From Macrotrachela quadricornifera (Eukaryota; Rotifera; Eurotatoria; Philodinida; Philodinidae), in NCBI GenBank assembly GCA_022393335.1, contig JAJEKB010020467.1:352028-416027 (forward strand): DNA of 64,000 nt. Direction: 5' to 3'. Of this stretch, positions 33,391 through 46,182 are shown piece after piece. How positions within the stretch are numbered: the stretch's first letter is position 1; each line of letters starts with the position of its first letter. The notes beneath the pieces were generated by a model. It had not been told where the DNA came from and did no database searches. It saw nothing but the letters and a program-made list of their open reading frames with translations. The translations under genes and the position numbers were made by a program.

Positions 33391-33580
33391 AGTGAGGCAG
33401 AATGGTAGTTAGATAAACATAACGAAAACAGGATTTGATTTCTTGTCGGTATCCATTGATTAATGTAATATTTCAATCATTATAGTTATCGAACAGAATT
33501 AATTGTCTTTCTAGAACACTAATCTGTAGCGTAAGAAATATAAGAGCTATCTAGCTTAAATTAGTCCAGTATTTCTGCTA

Positions 33581-33804
33581 CCCAGGTGATTGAATCCGGC
33601 TACCGTATACGGCTGTTTTCGAGCCGTATTTTGCCGAAATCATGGTCGCCAGTTTCCCTATCGTACATACACCGTACACAGCACCATATTCGAACCGTTT
33701 ACGGTCGTATATATGCCGTATTCTCATTAAGATACGGTCGTAAAACGGTGATCAAGATTCCGGTAAAATACGATCCATATACGTGCCGTACTCTTTCACC
33801 AGGG
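33581..33804. mobile_element. TA-flanked MITE with palindromic CCGTATACGGC-type units
   Basis: TA at 33579 and 33805 flank 224 bp. The ends CCCAGGTGA and TCACCAGGG are inverted. The inside is packed with forms of ACCGTATACGGC, TACGGTCGTA and GCCGTATT. The open frame across it is an accident of this repeat. Confidence 0.7.
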
Positions 33805-33964
33805 TAATCTAAACAAAAGAAGTTAGTTTTCGATATGATATCTTTTTATCATATTACATCACTTTGAACTTGTGGAATATTGCTATCAATATCGGACGTT
33901 TTTTCTAAAAAAGAAAAGTTTATAAGGCAAATTATAACTAACGATTGGTATATCCAAGTAAGTA

Positions 33965-34340
33965 ATACCACTTTCTTACAAAATATATGATAGCTTTTAT
34001 TAAAAAGTCATCTATAAAAAACATCTCGTGCTTTCAATGGGTATTACTTGGCATCATCAGGAGAATGAGAGATAAATTAAAAATTACATGTATTAAATAA
34101 ATAGAGAAAAAATGAAAAAAATGCGTGGGGATAAAAAAAAGAATAGATATTCTCAAAAATATCTATTTTTTTTCTTTCCCACATGTTCTCTCATTCTTTT
34201 TCTATTTATTTAATACGTGTAGCTTTTTCTTTATCTCTTATTCTTCTAATGATGCTAAGTGATATTCGTCGAAAGCTCGACATTTTTCTATAGATAACCT
34301 TTGAATAGAAGCGAAAAATATTTTCGTAGCAATGTGGTAT
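33965..34340. mobile_element. Foldback MITE, two arms of about 185 bp
   Basis: TA at 33963 and 34341 flank ends ATACCAC and GTGGTAT. The two halves are inverted copies nearly to the centre near 34155 (shared: TATTACTTGGCATCATCAGG versus its inverted form, and TTAAATAAATAGA). It would fold into one long hairpin. Confidence 0.75.
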
Positions 34341-34407
34341 TACATGTTTAATTATTTATTTTTGGCTGCCTCCTCAACTAACTTTATATTATGATATTAT
34401 ATCTATA

Positions 34408-34620
34408 TAGGGTAGTCCAAAAGTTATTTTACTGAGAAAAATTGATTATCTCCATTATGGTTCGAAAAACGAACTGATTTTTTGGTCAACGATACAAGCA
34501 TGTTCAAGCTTTATAGCAATAAAGATATGTCTAGAGAGAACCTTTGTTAAATATCATTACCAATCTCAACAAACATAAATTATATGTATAAAGTTATCAT
34601 CAGGTTCGAGTTTTTTCAAG
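34408..34620. mobile_element. Single arm of the foldback family seen at 57439-58336
   Basis: GGGTAGTCCAAAAGTTATTT is followed by GATTATCTCCATTATGGTTC, AACGAACTGATTTTTT, AAGATATGTCTAGAGAG and CTTTGTTAAATATCATTA. These match the arms at about 57440-57600 and 57800-57930. Only one arm is present here. Confidence 0.6.
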
Positions 34621-35295
34621 TAACATTCGAATCAAGAGTTGTCCTGATAAAAAAAAACAACTGTACTGAGTGCAGAATTGAATTTCGAGCCGAATGTCTA
34701 TCTCAAAAACTCCGAAAAAAATCATTCAGGATCGTATAAAAAACAAAAACTATTTTTTTCATTCAAAAAATTGCACAGGTTGAACCTCTTAATTTTTTCT
34801 TTAGAAATAATCAACATCTTAAAAAAAATCAAATGCTTTTCAGTAAAAGATCTCCAAAGACTAGAACCACGAAATATTCGCAAAAAAAACTGTCCTAACC
34901 AGAGTTGGAACCGGATCGGACAAGACAAGACCGAATGAATATTCTCAAGCTCATATTTGTATTCAGGAGTTTTCTTTACTAAAAATAGTACTTAGTCACC
35001 TCATGCTAGTTAAAACAATATTTCAAGAAGTTGAACGTACTCCAAGAAGTAAAACGGAACCAAAATATATAATTGGTATTCCTAAGTAGTAGCACTAATT
35101 CCACTAGTTGATTCAGTTTATTTTGCTAGTATCTCTGAATTTAATATATTCGAAAGAATTTTCGAATGCCTTTTTCACTTAGACGAAGAATACTGATAAT
35201 ACCAGTGTTCGGTATTGCATTGATATCTCTGTAAAAAATTAAGTTTTTTTTTGTTTGTGTATGTGAGCTGGTAATATCAATATATTAGTTAGTTC

Positions 35296-35529
35296 TTAGG
35301 TATAATACAAAACTTCAGTATAAACAAGATGTAGTTTTGAATGATGTTTATATCTTTTGACTTGGTCATTAAGTAATTTACGAAGTTGTTCTGCATTGTT
35401 CTTATTACTTAAAGCACCATTAGAGCAGACAATTCGAAAACATTGATCATTTGATACTACTTTATTGGTGACTTGTCTTGCTAAGTAGTTATAAAATAAA
35501 AATATTTTCTCATCATCCTCTTCTGCCAT
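35296..35529 (-). CDS. Possible small protein or exon, 77 aa, unrecognised
   Basis: The open frame from ATG 35529 has a codon mix and residue balance closer to real rotifer proteins than to random AT-rich frames (acidic start MAEEDDEKIFLFYNY, then NNAEQLRKLLNDQVKRY). It has no membrane segment or known motif. It may be an isolated exon, a small gene or chance. Confidence 0.3.
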   Translation of the reverse strand: MAEEDDEKIFLFYNYLARQVTNKVVSNDQCFRIVCSNGALSNKNNAEQLRKLLNDQVKRYKHHSKLHLVYTEVLYYT

Positions 35530-36641
35530 CTTTCACAGATATGTTCTGTTATTTTCTGTTCTGTGAGTTGATTTTAATCTATTGGTCGATTTTCATCAAT
35601 AAATTTTTCTTTCCTATTCTGATGTATTTGTTTATAGCAAGAATGTTCATTATTCCGCACTAAGTATAAAAAATAGGAAAGTGTTTTTTTTTTAATTAGT
35701 ATTATATAAACTCATCAACAATAGTCTTTGTTAAGTTGAATATAGTGCACGACAGATATCTAATAATTAACATGTGAATCTTTAAAATGAATTCTTCAAT
35801 TTTTTGATCGTTCTCATTGTTTTTCTCTCAGATGAAAACTGTCATCGAGCAATAATAAGTAACCAATCGGGTATATTCAGATATAGAGAATAGAATAATG
35901 ATGATATAAATCAATTATTTTATAATAAATACATAAGTGAAGTAATAAAATTCAAGTTATCATAAAACAAATTTGTTCAGTTTTGAAACTATATATATCA
36001 TTTTTATTTATAGAAAATAATGAGATAGACGATAAACTTCGATTTTTCATTCGTTATTTAAAATATAGCTTTCTGGCTTATTAACTATTTTTAAATTATT
36101 GTCAAATAAATTATACAATATCTCTGAATATATGTACAATCTTCTATAAACTAATATAAATGTTTAAAAGCATACAGAATCGTGCAAATAAATAGATAGA
36201 TTAAAGTAAATTAATACTTGAGATACATTTGTCTTCACAAGGAAATAGAACATGAATATGTTAAAATCAATAGATAAATATTTTTTTATAAAGACAGTAC
36301 AGTATCAGAGTCGGACCTAGTATGCAATTTGCAATGCATACAAAGATGTGCTCATTATCATGGTCATTTTACCATTATTGCTTTCAAAAACTATATTTCA
36401 ATGGTTGGAATAATCTAGCGACTGATAGTAAGGCATTTATTCTTGTGCGACAAAGGAACATGAGTTGTAATATTTTGCGAATAGTAAGAATGACTAGATT
36501 TTTCTGATAAAATTAAGTAATAAGTTTTATTTCATCATATCAAATATATTGATTACTATTTTACATTATTCAATAAAATAAAATAAAATAATCATATCTG
36601 TATTATTTATTAATAGATATTCGTGTCTTAAGACACTAAAA

Positions 36642-37751
36642 ATGGGTACTTCTATGATAGATGACGAAAATTTACTTCAAAATATTGACGACGAAATGAA
36701 GAAATTGGGTCGAACAAATATAATAATTGTTGGCCGTACTGGAGTTGGTAAGAGTACCTTAGTCAATGCAATATTTAAAAAAGAAGTAGCAAAAACGGGT
36801 GTAGGTTCATCAATTACAACGAATATAACAGAATATCCGGTGGATGGTACTTTAGTAACACTGTTTGATTCACGTGGACTTGAAATGAAAGAATATGAGA
36901 AAATAATGAATGATGTATATGGATTTATAAAAAAGCGTCAAAACAATCCTGATACAAATGAACATATTCATATAGCTTGGATGTGTATTTCACAACCTTC
37001 GCAACGTTTGGAGGATGGTGAGATTGCTTTTGTTAATAGACTCTCTCAATACATACCGGTAATTATTGTTATTACGCAATCTTACGAAGAAGACAACACT
37101 TTTTATAATATGGTTAAAGAAAAAATTTCAGATTTGAATATAATACCTGTTGTTGCAAAGGAGAAAACTTATCGCAAAGAATATCCACCTATACCAGTAA
37201 TGGGACTCGAAGATCTTGTAAAAACGACAGAAGCATTACTACCAGAACCACAGCAGATCGCTTTTATTGCTGCTCAAAACGTCGATTTGAAAGCTAAATT
37301 TATCAAGGCTCAAGCTATTGTAATTAGTACAGCAGTTGCAGCGGCTACAGTAGGAGCTTCACCAATACCATTTGCCGATGTTGCTCTTCTTGTTCCACTT
37401 CAAGTGGGAATGATTATAGGTATAACAGCAGTTTTTGGTTTTAAGGTGGAACGTAGTGTTGTTCTGGCTTTATTGGGTATATTTATAACAGGAACAGGTG
37501 CATCTACTATTGGACTCGGTTTGGCAACACTTTTGAAATTGATTCCAGGTGTTGGATCAATTGCTGGTGGAGTAATTAATGCAAGTGTTGCGGCATCTAT
37601 TACAACAGCATTTGGAGAGGCATATATTGGTGTATTAACTATACTTTTTAAGGAAAATAATGGTGTACAACCAACAACTGAACAACTTTTGGCCAAGTGC
37701 AAAGACGAATGGAAAAAGAAAAAAATCTTAAAACCAAATACAACTAACTGA
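36642..37751 (+). CDS. GTPase with C-terminal DUF697-like membrane region, 369 aa
   Basis: This is an intact single-exon gene. The G1 P-loop is GRTGVGKST (31-39), a threonine-rich switch I lies around 57-63 (SSITTNITEY), and G3 is DSRG (76-79). The usual G4 NKxD is replaced by ITQSYEED near 149-156, and the G5-like part is around 162-170. Residues about 215-345 are strongly hydrophobic and glycine-rich (AIVISTAVAAATVGASPIPF, LVPLQVGMIIGITAVFG, KLIPGVGSIAGGVINA), as in the DUF697/YcjF C-terminal region. The tail is lysine-rich. Relatives are common in bacteria and fungi, so an acquired origin is possible. The role is unknown; the design suggests a membrane-associated GTPase. Confidence 0.75.
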   Translation: MGTSMIDDENLLQNIDDEMKKLGRTNIIIVGRTGVGKSTLVNAIFKKEVAKTGVGSSITTNITEYPVDGTLVTLFDSRGLEMKEYEKIMNDVYGFIKKRQNNPDTNEHIHIAWMCISQPSQRLEDGEIAFVNRLSQYIPVIIVITQSYEEDNTFYNMVKEKISDLNIIPVVAKEKTYRKEYPPIPVMGLEDLVKTTEALLPEPQQIAFIAAQNVDLKAKFIKAQAIVISTAVAAATVGASPIPFADVALLVPLQVGMIIGITAVFGFKVERSVVLALLGIFITGTGASTIGLGLATLLKLIPGVGSIAGGVINASVAASITTAFGEAYIGVLTILFKENNGVQPTTEQLLAKCKDEWKKKKILKPNTTN

Positions 37752-39990
37752 TATTGATACCAATGGCAACAAAAAATTAGACTGAAACATGACATTATAT
37801 TCCAGCTATTCTAAATATTTATTTATTGTGCGTCTTTACTTTTTTGTGAATTTCTTGATAAAACCTTCATGTTATCAAATATATATATATATTTAATGGA
37901 AAATATTTTTAGTTTAAAGCATTGATGAATGTTTAAATTAGTTAGAGGTAGATTCGATGATTCAGGTTAGTCCAGCTGTATTAGCTAGAAGTCACTTTTG
38001 AAATCTCTTAACAGTGACAAATTCTATATAATGTTAGCGGAGATAGTATGAAATTTTTTCAGAGACAATCATAGTTCGCGATTATTTTTTACCATAAAAA
38101 AGGCTAAAACTTTAGTACAAAGTCGGTATCATTTTTTCGCAAAAATTCAAAGACATCCGTCTATCTACTCTGACCACAAAACTTTTATTTTTTTCTGCCT
38201 TATATCTGTTAAACATATTTTTGGAATTCATACGCAGGTTGAAAAGTAAAGGAACTGAAAAATAGAGCATTTTTTGTATGCCAAGTTCAAAATTGTTTTG
38301 TTTTGTTTTAAGATCTTCTAGGGATCGGATTTTTGCCTGAAAATCTTCATAATTCTCTCTTATTTACTCACATGTTACATGCGATCGAGCTGAAAACTTT
38401 TCAACAAGCATTATATAATGTTCTCAATGTTTACTTTTTTGGTTCAGAGAATCAAGTACTGTTGTCTTTTAATGAATCTTACAAAAACATTTTAGTCAGG
38501 CAAAAATGCATTTGTAAGGATGCTCTCAGTGTTTTGTTCTTTTCATGCAAATAAAATGAGATAAAAAGAAACTAAAATAGAAAGACATCTCAGAAGGTTC
38601 TTAGTATCTGTCAAAAATTTCGGTCGTTATCGAAAATATTACAGCTGAGAAAGCGAACCATTTTAGGACGCTGATCTGAGTCCTCATCGGACAAAAGAAA
38701 GTACATTTTCCCATTATTTAATACATTGTATTAAAAAATCTAAGTATATCAGAAGATACAACGTGAAGAGGACTACAATATGCAAAGAACAATCACAAGA
38801 CAATAAGATGGGAAAAAAATGAATTTATCATACACTTTTAAAGAATTCATTGTCATGGGGCCAAAATCTGATTGCTCAAAGTTATGTCTATTTTGAGAGC
38901 AAACAGTGAAATTATTAAATAATCGGTCTTGTCTAAATTTTTCAGTCTTTTACACTGTATCTTTTCATATGTTTCGTTTTCTTAATGCAATGAAGTAAGT
39001 AATGAAAATCTGGAATACAGAGTATAGTCACTCATTGTAACTAATCAGTTTGAAACTAGAGCTTTAAGTAGGTTTTCAGTTAAAAAATATATGGTTTTGT
39101 AAAAAATTTCTTCATCGTAAAGAAAAATAATGGAGAAATCTTTAAAATACTAAGAGTACCATTTGTTCTGACTCACTCGGTAGTATGCTTATATGCTGCT
39201 GGAAAATAAAACAATTAACGTCATAACTCACGCGATAAGAGTCTTCACAACTATTATTTTTATCTCTTCTTTCAAAATAAAACGACAAGTAATACCAAAA
39301 GAAGTGCGTTATAATCATATTCTTTCTTTTTTTATCTCTTCGTCTGTTACATAAAGGGTGTGCAATTCTCAGCATTAATCACTCGGCGAGGTTTTTCTTT
39401 TCAAAGCACAGCATAAGAGAAACATCGTTTTGTCTGATAAATGACGGAACATTCTGCTGTTACAAACATATCAAATAAGGTGAAAGTGTTGTCAAAGATG
39501 TTAAAGTTATATTTAGAAAAAGGAAATCGTCGTATGATGCTTTCAATCTCTTTTCTTTTATAATATATCATTCTTCACCTGAAGATAGTATTGTATTTTG
39601 GTACTTTTGTCAAACACGACATTTTGCTGCACTTTATAAACGTAATACAACACAGACAACGATAGGTAAAAGAAAGAAAAAACGGTTTTTCCATCTCTAA
39701 AATCTAGATATCCTTTTTAGCTTCATGTCACAACAAAACGGAATAGCCGTGGTAAATAATTTTCGATGATGAAATCAAACCTCTAATCTCTTTTTTTTAA
39801 ATTTTCATACGAAATCATATAACTCCTACGATACTTATCTGAAGAACTGCTGTCATACAAATTCGTATCGTACAATCGTGAACCTAACTGGTTCAATTTT
39901 ATCAGTATTATTTTATTTCATCATAGCAGGACTATGGTTTGTTTATTAGGGTTTACATTCAAAAGGAGTGTTGAAGTATAAGAATACAAA
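37752..39990. other. Intergenic, nothing recognised
   Basis: About 2.2 kb with no frame of coding character. Open frames at 38333 and 39142 lack domains. Confidence 0.35.
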
Positions 39991-41088
39991 ATGTCGATCC
40001 CGTCAGACGTGAGAACCGTGCTATGTAATTAATTAATGAGCAATTACTGAAAGATACCACCGTACGAGAGAGATAAAAGGCGTTATATCGTGTTGCATAT
40101 TTTAATTTCGCAAGGATTGCACTAACAGCTTTTCTGTTTAGAGTGAAAAATATAAATTGAGCTTGTTTGAAAAAGCTGCATTCACTGTCGTTGCTGCTCT
40201 TGTTTCAAAAACAGTCGCTGCACCCATCGAACGTGTAAAGTTACTCGTACAGAATCAAGGTGAAATGCTTAAACAAGGTACAATCACTCGATCATACACT
40301 AGTGTTATTGATTGTGCTATTCAAACGTTCAAGAATGAAGGTCTCTTATCATTTTGGAGAGGCAATTTGGCGAGTTGTATTCGATATTTTCCAGTGCAAG
40401 TTTGTCCTTTAAATATTTTAAAATTGATAAAAAAGTATTTTTTTTTAATTGTTAGGCTTTACATCTTAGTTACGTAGTCTATCCGAGGTCAAAACAAAAT
40501 AAAAATGATTTCTACATGGTTACTTTTATCAAAAATGTGGCCAGTGGTAGTATAGCTGGTGTAATGTCACTATGCTATGTTTATTCACTTGATTATGCGC
40601 GTACTCGTTTAGCTAATGATGTTAAAAGTATGAAAAAACATGGTGGTGAACGTAAATATAATGGTCTTATTGATGTCTACAAGAAAACCTGGGCCACCGA
40701 TGGTATTGCTGGTCTTTATCGTGGTTTCATTATTTCATGTATTGGTATCATAGTCTATCGTGGTTGTTACTTTGGTCTTTATGATACATTAAAACCAATT
40801 TTTCTTGGCTCTGATACTAGTTTTTCACTTTCATTTTTACTTGGTTATTGTGTAACAGTTACATCTGGTCTTATATCCTATCCCATTGATACAATTCGAC
40901 GGCGTATGATGATGACATCAGGTCAAACTATTAAATATAAAGGATCATTAGATTGTATGTCCCAAATCATACGTAACGAAGGTTTTATAGCCTTATTCAA
41001 AGGAGCTGATGCCAATATTCTAAGAGGTATTGCTGGTGCTACTGTCTTAGCTGGTTGTGATAAACTTATACAGCTTTATACTATGTGA
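39991..41088 (+). CDS. Mitochondrial ADP/ATP carrier, 302 aa
   Basis: It exchanges ADP and ATP across the inner mitochondrial membrane. Exons are 39991-40008 (only six codons, MSIPSD), 40142-40399 and 40456-41088, with introns of 133 and 56 bp, all phase 0, total 909 nt. The 40142 exon has no ATG, so the mini-exon supplies the start. Three carrier repeats are present: [22 protein letters not shown] (the usual Pro of PxD is Ser here) and [18 protein letters not shown] (240-245) is the diagnostic nucleotide-carrier motif. [14 protein letters not shown] and [17 protein letters not shown] also match. The link after exon 2 ([10 protein letters not shown]) differs from the usual FKDKYK region, so this may be a divergent or tissue-specific copy. 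Confidence 0.85.
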
Positions 41089-42000
41089 GACTCGTCTTTA
41101 GTTGGTATCCACACTTATTGCAAAGTGAATAGCAATAACAATAGTAACATAATAACAAAAACATCCCGAATGTGATTCAAAGCATCAGCACGAGTCGATA
41201 TTCTCTTCCTCATAGAGAAGAGTCTTACAAACATAAATTATCTACTTGCTTGCTTATGTGTCTGCATATCATTGATTAATGGAAGAAGAAGATAAAGATA
41301 TAAAAGAATTCTCTTATAAGGGTTGATCAAACACAATTGAGATTGAGGAATTTGAATCGATCTTCGAATCTTGTTGATTTTATAAACGAACAGCTTGGTG
41401 ATAATTTAGAAACAGTATTTCTACAATAAAGAGCTGAGCGAGTCTTTAGACGAGCGTTACTTGTAAGTATGAATGCTTGTTACCAAAATGTGCCCCATTC
41501 AATTCTGCATCGAATGATATATCGAACATCTTTCAGAATGCCCTTGTTATTATATCAATAAAATCCTATGTATAATTTCTTTTTTAAATATTCAATTAAA
41601 GTGAATATATACAAATTATTTTATTTTGTTTGATACATAGTGGTATAACAATCGGAAGATAAAACGAATAAAAAAAGGAAAAGCTGTGGAAGTTTTGAAA
41701 CAAATATAATGTTTGAAAGCATGTAATACATAATATAATAGGAACATGCTATTGCGTTTTGTTAATTAATTTTTCCAATGGAAATGTAAAAAAAACTTGA
41801 AAATTTACAAGATAACGAAAGATGAACAAAAAAACATCTGACGCAACATATACAAGATCACCGATTATCGTGAAATTTTTAAAACTCGAATGAAAACTAC
41901 AAAGCTACTTTCTTACATAAATAATTATAATGTTAATGACTACGAATTCAATAAAAAACACCACGATGATATCAGATTCTCAAAATCTGATTTTTTCTTT
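41089..42000. other. Intergenic between two convergent genes
   Basis: AT-rich sequence holding the 3' ends of the carrier and desaturase genes. Nothing else recognised. Confidence 0.4.
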
Positions 42001-43254
42001 TTAATCATGTTTATTAGCTTTAACTATTGCTTTTAATTGTTCTTCATATTCTTGTTGACTTGTTTGTGGACCGTATCGGAGTTTTGTTGCTCGAGTTGCA
42101 CGTGCCCAAGGGCCGACATTATCATTCATAATAAAATCATACAAAACTTTCGTCCAACTAAATAAAAAAAAAATATATATTATAATAGATAATTTAAAAT
42201 GTTTACCTTGTGTAGTGTGGTAAATTATCATAATATTCTGGAGCAATTTTTCGTAATTTAGGTAAATTTCGACCTGGTATATATGGAAAATCATGATCTA
42301 AAGATATAATTAAATAAAATAAAAATTATAATAAAATAAATAAATTCTTTTCTTACGTTCATTATGATATCCAACATTAAATGTAATAGCATTTAATGGT
42401 CCATAATATGAATAAGTTTCTTGTCCTTCAATAAAAACATAATGTTCAGCAATAAAATGTCCCGAAATAGGATGTAATGAAAGACCAAGTAGAGTACTAC
42501 ATATTAAATATAATACTGCTTTACTACCAAAAAAATAATACATTGTACCATCAAATGCTAATATAATTAATAAATTAATAATTTCTAAATGATGTATTGG
42601 TTTTGGAAAGGTGAACATTGGTCGAAATGAATAAAGAAGTGGCATTAAAATTAAAAATATTATTTTTCCAAGTCGTGATGAAAATAAAAATACTTCAAGA
42701 CGTGTTGGAACATCTGTATCATATACCTCATCACCTTGATATCTATATATAAATAAATATTAAAGAATTAAAATATTTATTTTATTATTATTTACCTATG
42801 ATGATCAAGATGATATTTTTTAAATGTTATTGATGCTGGTACACCTAATGGTAAATTAGCAAAAAATCCCAATAAACGATTACACATTGGTCTTGAATGA
42901 CCAAATGCTAAATTATGTGCTAATTCATGTAAAGCTAATGATAATGTATGATTTATTGTTCCACCAATAACATAAGCAATAATAAAAAATTGTAACCATG
43001 TGAAATTTCGTAAAAATATAGCAAGAATTATTTGTATAAATACAGATATAACAACTTGTATTGCCATACGCCAATCATGACCCATTAATTGTTTTATTTC
43101 GGGATATTTTTCTAAAATAAAATAATAAGAATTTAAATTATTTTTTATATAGTTTTAGGTTAATTAACTTACTTAGTATTTCCCTTCGACGTGTTGCATG
43201 TGGTTCATCTGTATAAGCATGATAAAAATCATGTGTTGAAAAATGTTGTCCCAT
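42001..43254 (-). CDS. DEGS1: Sphingolipid delta(4)-desaturase, DEGS1-like, 343 aa
   Basis: It inserts the 4,5 double bond into dihydroceramide in the ER membrane. Exons in coding order are 43254-43173, 43111-42796, 42742-42357, 42297-42207 and 42157-42001, total 1032 nt. All introns are 49-61 bp with GT/AG ends and matching phases. The start [20 protein letters not shown] with RRREIL is the typical DES N-terminus. The three histidine boxes are HELAHN, HLDHH and the HNEHHDF restored by joining exons 3 and 4. [15 protein letters not shown] and [13 protein letters not shown] are near-invariant in the family. The membrane-desaturase fold is complete, with no lesions. The C-terminus is slightly longer than in human (323 aa) and ends in KANKHD. 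Confidence 0.92.
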
Positions 43255-43318
43255 TTAATTATTATTAAAAAATTAAAGTAAATATCTAAAATGTAATGTT
43301 ATAATAAAATTAAGGATT

Positions 43319-43453
43319 AAACTTCATCTTTTATAAATTATATTGAAAATTCTGATGATAAAATTAGTGAAACTAGTAAAATAGATGATCAATCAATTGC
43401 AAAAGCAAAAATGAAACGAAAAAAAGAAAAAGTAAAGATACAAAAACAATAGC
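43319..43453 (+). other. Short Lys-rich open stretch, possible orphan exon
   Basis: About 42 codons ending in TAG read NYIENSDDKISETSKIDDQ and then KAKMKRKKEKVKIQKQ. This looks protein-like, as the end of a charged protein. It has no ATG and no clear acceptor. It is either the relic of a lost gene or chance. Confidence 0.2.
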
Positions 43454-44640
43454 TACATTCCTTAATCTGTTCTCTCTTGTATAATCTCTGGAAACTCTCG
43501 ACATGGATTCACCAGGAATTTCAGAGGGAATCTCTGAAAAATCCACAAGAATTGTTTTCAGTCATTAGAACTTTTTTTTTTGTCTTCGAACAAAATCAAA
43601 AGGAATAATTTTGTTGTTAAATTTTCTCACCATTTTATTTATATATGCATCTACTCACCTAATTACCTACATATTTCTCAATCTATGTATGCATATATAT
43701 ATATGACTACCTACCTACCTACGCCTATCTGCACGTATTAGTCAATCTACGAATACAGGTATGTTATAATGATTATCGATGATCATAATATTATTATTTT
43801 TTTATTAGAAAATCTAGAAGAACTGCTTCATTAAGCATAGAATATGCATATTCGTATGACGAGAGATGACTACGCCCTTGATTAATCTCACCTGTGGATT
43901 GCAACGTGTTCATGGTAGAGCACCTACCTGATCTATTTTGTTCGTAATTTCAAAACAAAGAAGTTTTATGAGTCAAGAAATGACGAAAAGAATAAAAAAA
44001 CGAATTATAGGAACGAAAGAGAAAAACATACAGATATGTGTCAACGAAGAGGCGAATATATCAAATATGTGACGTAGTAACGAACTAATAGTATCTGATT
44101 TGTTTGTTTACAATTGGTAGCGTAAATAGGGAAAGTGGTGTGTGCCATCAATGCTGCAATTGCTTTTGAGAATTTCTTTTTTTTTTGTTTTCATAATAAA
44201 GCTTTAATCCACAGTTTGTACATACATTGCCTTTAGAATTAACTGTGTTTTTATTGTATTTTCTGGCTTGAAACAAATACGTCTAATACTTATATATATT
44301 TCAGTTTCTTCTTTTTGTATCAGCCGAACGTTTCTATAGCTGCTCATATGGTTGTGTTTAAATATATATATATATATATTAGTATCTATCCGAAACATTT
44401 ATGCACTTAACAGAATTAAATTAGAGAATAAAAACTTCTTAGTAAATCTCTATGTGAGAATTCTCAAGTGATTTTTTTAATTTTTTCCCTACTCTCTGGA
44501 AATTGGGGAACCTCTATGGACTCCCTAAGGAATTTTCTAGTTTAGGAATTCCCTAAAGAATAGCATAGTGACTTCCTGAGGACTCACCAAGAATTTCGAA
44601 GTTTTTAAGGAATTCTTCGGGATCCTTTAAGAAATAGTCG
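43454..44640. other. Intergenic, no gene
   Basis: Contains simple repeats (ATATAT, ACCTACCTACCTACG near 43700) and TTCC/GGAA-rich imperfect repeats at about 44500-44640. The minus-strand frame at 44204-44398 is not convincing. Confidence 0.35.
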
Positions 44641-44649
44641 ACTAGGGTT

Positions 44650-45815
44650 ATCAATTCAACAAGATGGCATGGGCAAAACCAGCGTTACGGAATTTCATGT
44701 TTTTGTGTACTCAAAAAGTGAGTACACTCTAGAATCGGTCAATGTGTCCGGTCGACCGTTTACACGAGAACTCTTCACAATTATATGCGATTCAGCTGAA
44801 AGTTTATGCACTGAATTGTCTCATCAATATCTCGGTCGAGAGAAGAAGATGAGAAGGATCCGTCAAGAAATGACTGAGTTATCGAAAAAATTGTCATTAT
44901 AGACCAGATCATCCCACAGAGGGAATACAAGGATACGACATTAGTTTTGAATGAAATCGTAGTTTTTTAAGTGAAAGTTGCTTAAACAGGGTCACAACAA
45001 TGCACAAAATCTGTATCCTGAGACCAGTGTACCTAAATATGCCTCACTTGACTAGCAATTTTGGGGTGTTCTAGATGCATAGTTTTGTCGCTATTAAAAA
45101 GAGTTATCAAATGAAAAAAAGCCGAACTCGATACCTATTAATATTGGTGGATTATTATGAAAATACTGATGCTTCTGTCTATCATATATCTATCACAGAT
45201 CCATTAGGTTACCTATGACCACATTGTCGCTAGATATAGTCTCAAATCCATTCTGAAATAACTGCTTCTACTCAGTTTTCTAAGCTGATCACGAATCTGA
45301 ACTCGTTTTCTGTAATTTCTAAAGATATAGTATTACTGTGGGAGTTGAATCAATGATCACTAGATAGGATTGCTTATAGTGTCACCCATGCTAATTTGGC
45401 TCTTCAGGTTTTTTATTCTTATAATTAAAGGACAAAAGATGCGTCTTGACGAGATCTATGGCTTACAGAAAAATAATCCTAGGATATCATGTGCCAGGTG
45501 AGAAAAATCCAAAATCTCACCGTCCCGGAGTGTAATATTTCTTTGGATTTACGCAGCTTTTGACTTCTAGCATTTCTTTTATCTCATAACTTCCTCACTT
45601 GAGTAGAATAAATTTATAGACTAAACTGTTTTCTGTCTAATTGAGATGTTCCGGAGCTCAAATGGCCAATTCGTTCACGAGATAAGGTCACAATACTGAG
45701 CATAAACTCTCGATAGCTAGTTTTTAGACAGTGTCAATCAAAATCAATTCGTCGTCAATTAGTTTTACTTTTTGAAGTACACATAGCACTCGAATTTAAA
45801 TTCGAGGTTTTCACA
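44650..45815. mobile_element. Dispersed element of about 1.2 kb, copy of one in the ART-LRR gene
   Basis: TTGTGTACTCAAAAA with TAGAATCGGTCAATGTGT (about 44700-44755) and ACTCGAATTTAAATTCGAGG (45788-45807) both recur, inverted and close together, at 52382-52612. The smaller copy looks like an internally deleted form. A short open frame (44669-44902) has no known domain. The end sequences are not fully defined. Confidence 0.5.
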
Positions 45816-46182
45816 TTTATCTTTTTATATTTATGGTTCATATCAATTGTACATATGAAAACATAATATTAGACAATATTGTATGAAGTTTTGTCATTAA
45901 CAAAAAATTAATTATTTTCTTTTAAATATTTGCTTATCATTTTGACATATTTTGATAATTTTCTATTTATATGTTTTATTATTTAATTTAAAATAAATAA
46001 ATTGAAAACAATTAAAATAAAATAGTAGATAAATCAATAGCAGAATAATATAATGAGAAATTATTTGAGATATAAAAGATCAGTTTTTTTTCGTATTCAT
46101 TAGAATTTCATTTTTAAATTATGTCAGAAAAAAAAGAGAAAAAATCTTTACTGCATTGTTAACCTTGTATTGAATGGTGACC

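Noticed and set aside
33586..33807. 73-codon frame
   Set aside because: It is wholly made of the palindromic CCGTATACGGC units of a MITE.
37400..37795. 131-codon minus-strand frame
   Set aside because: It lies antisense over the GTPase C-terminal region and its composition is set by that hydrophobic coding sequence.
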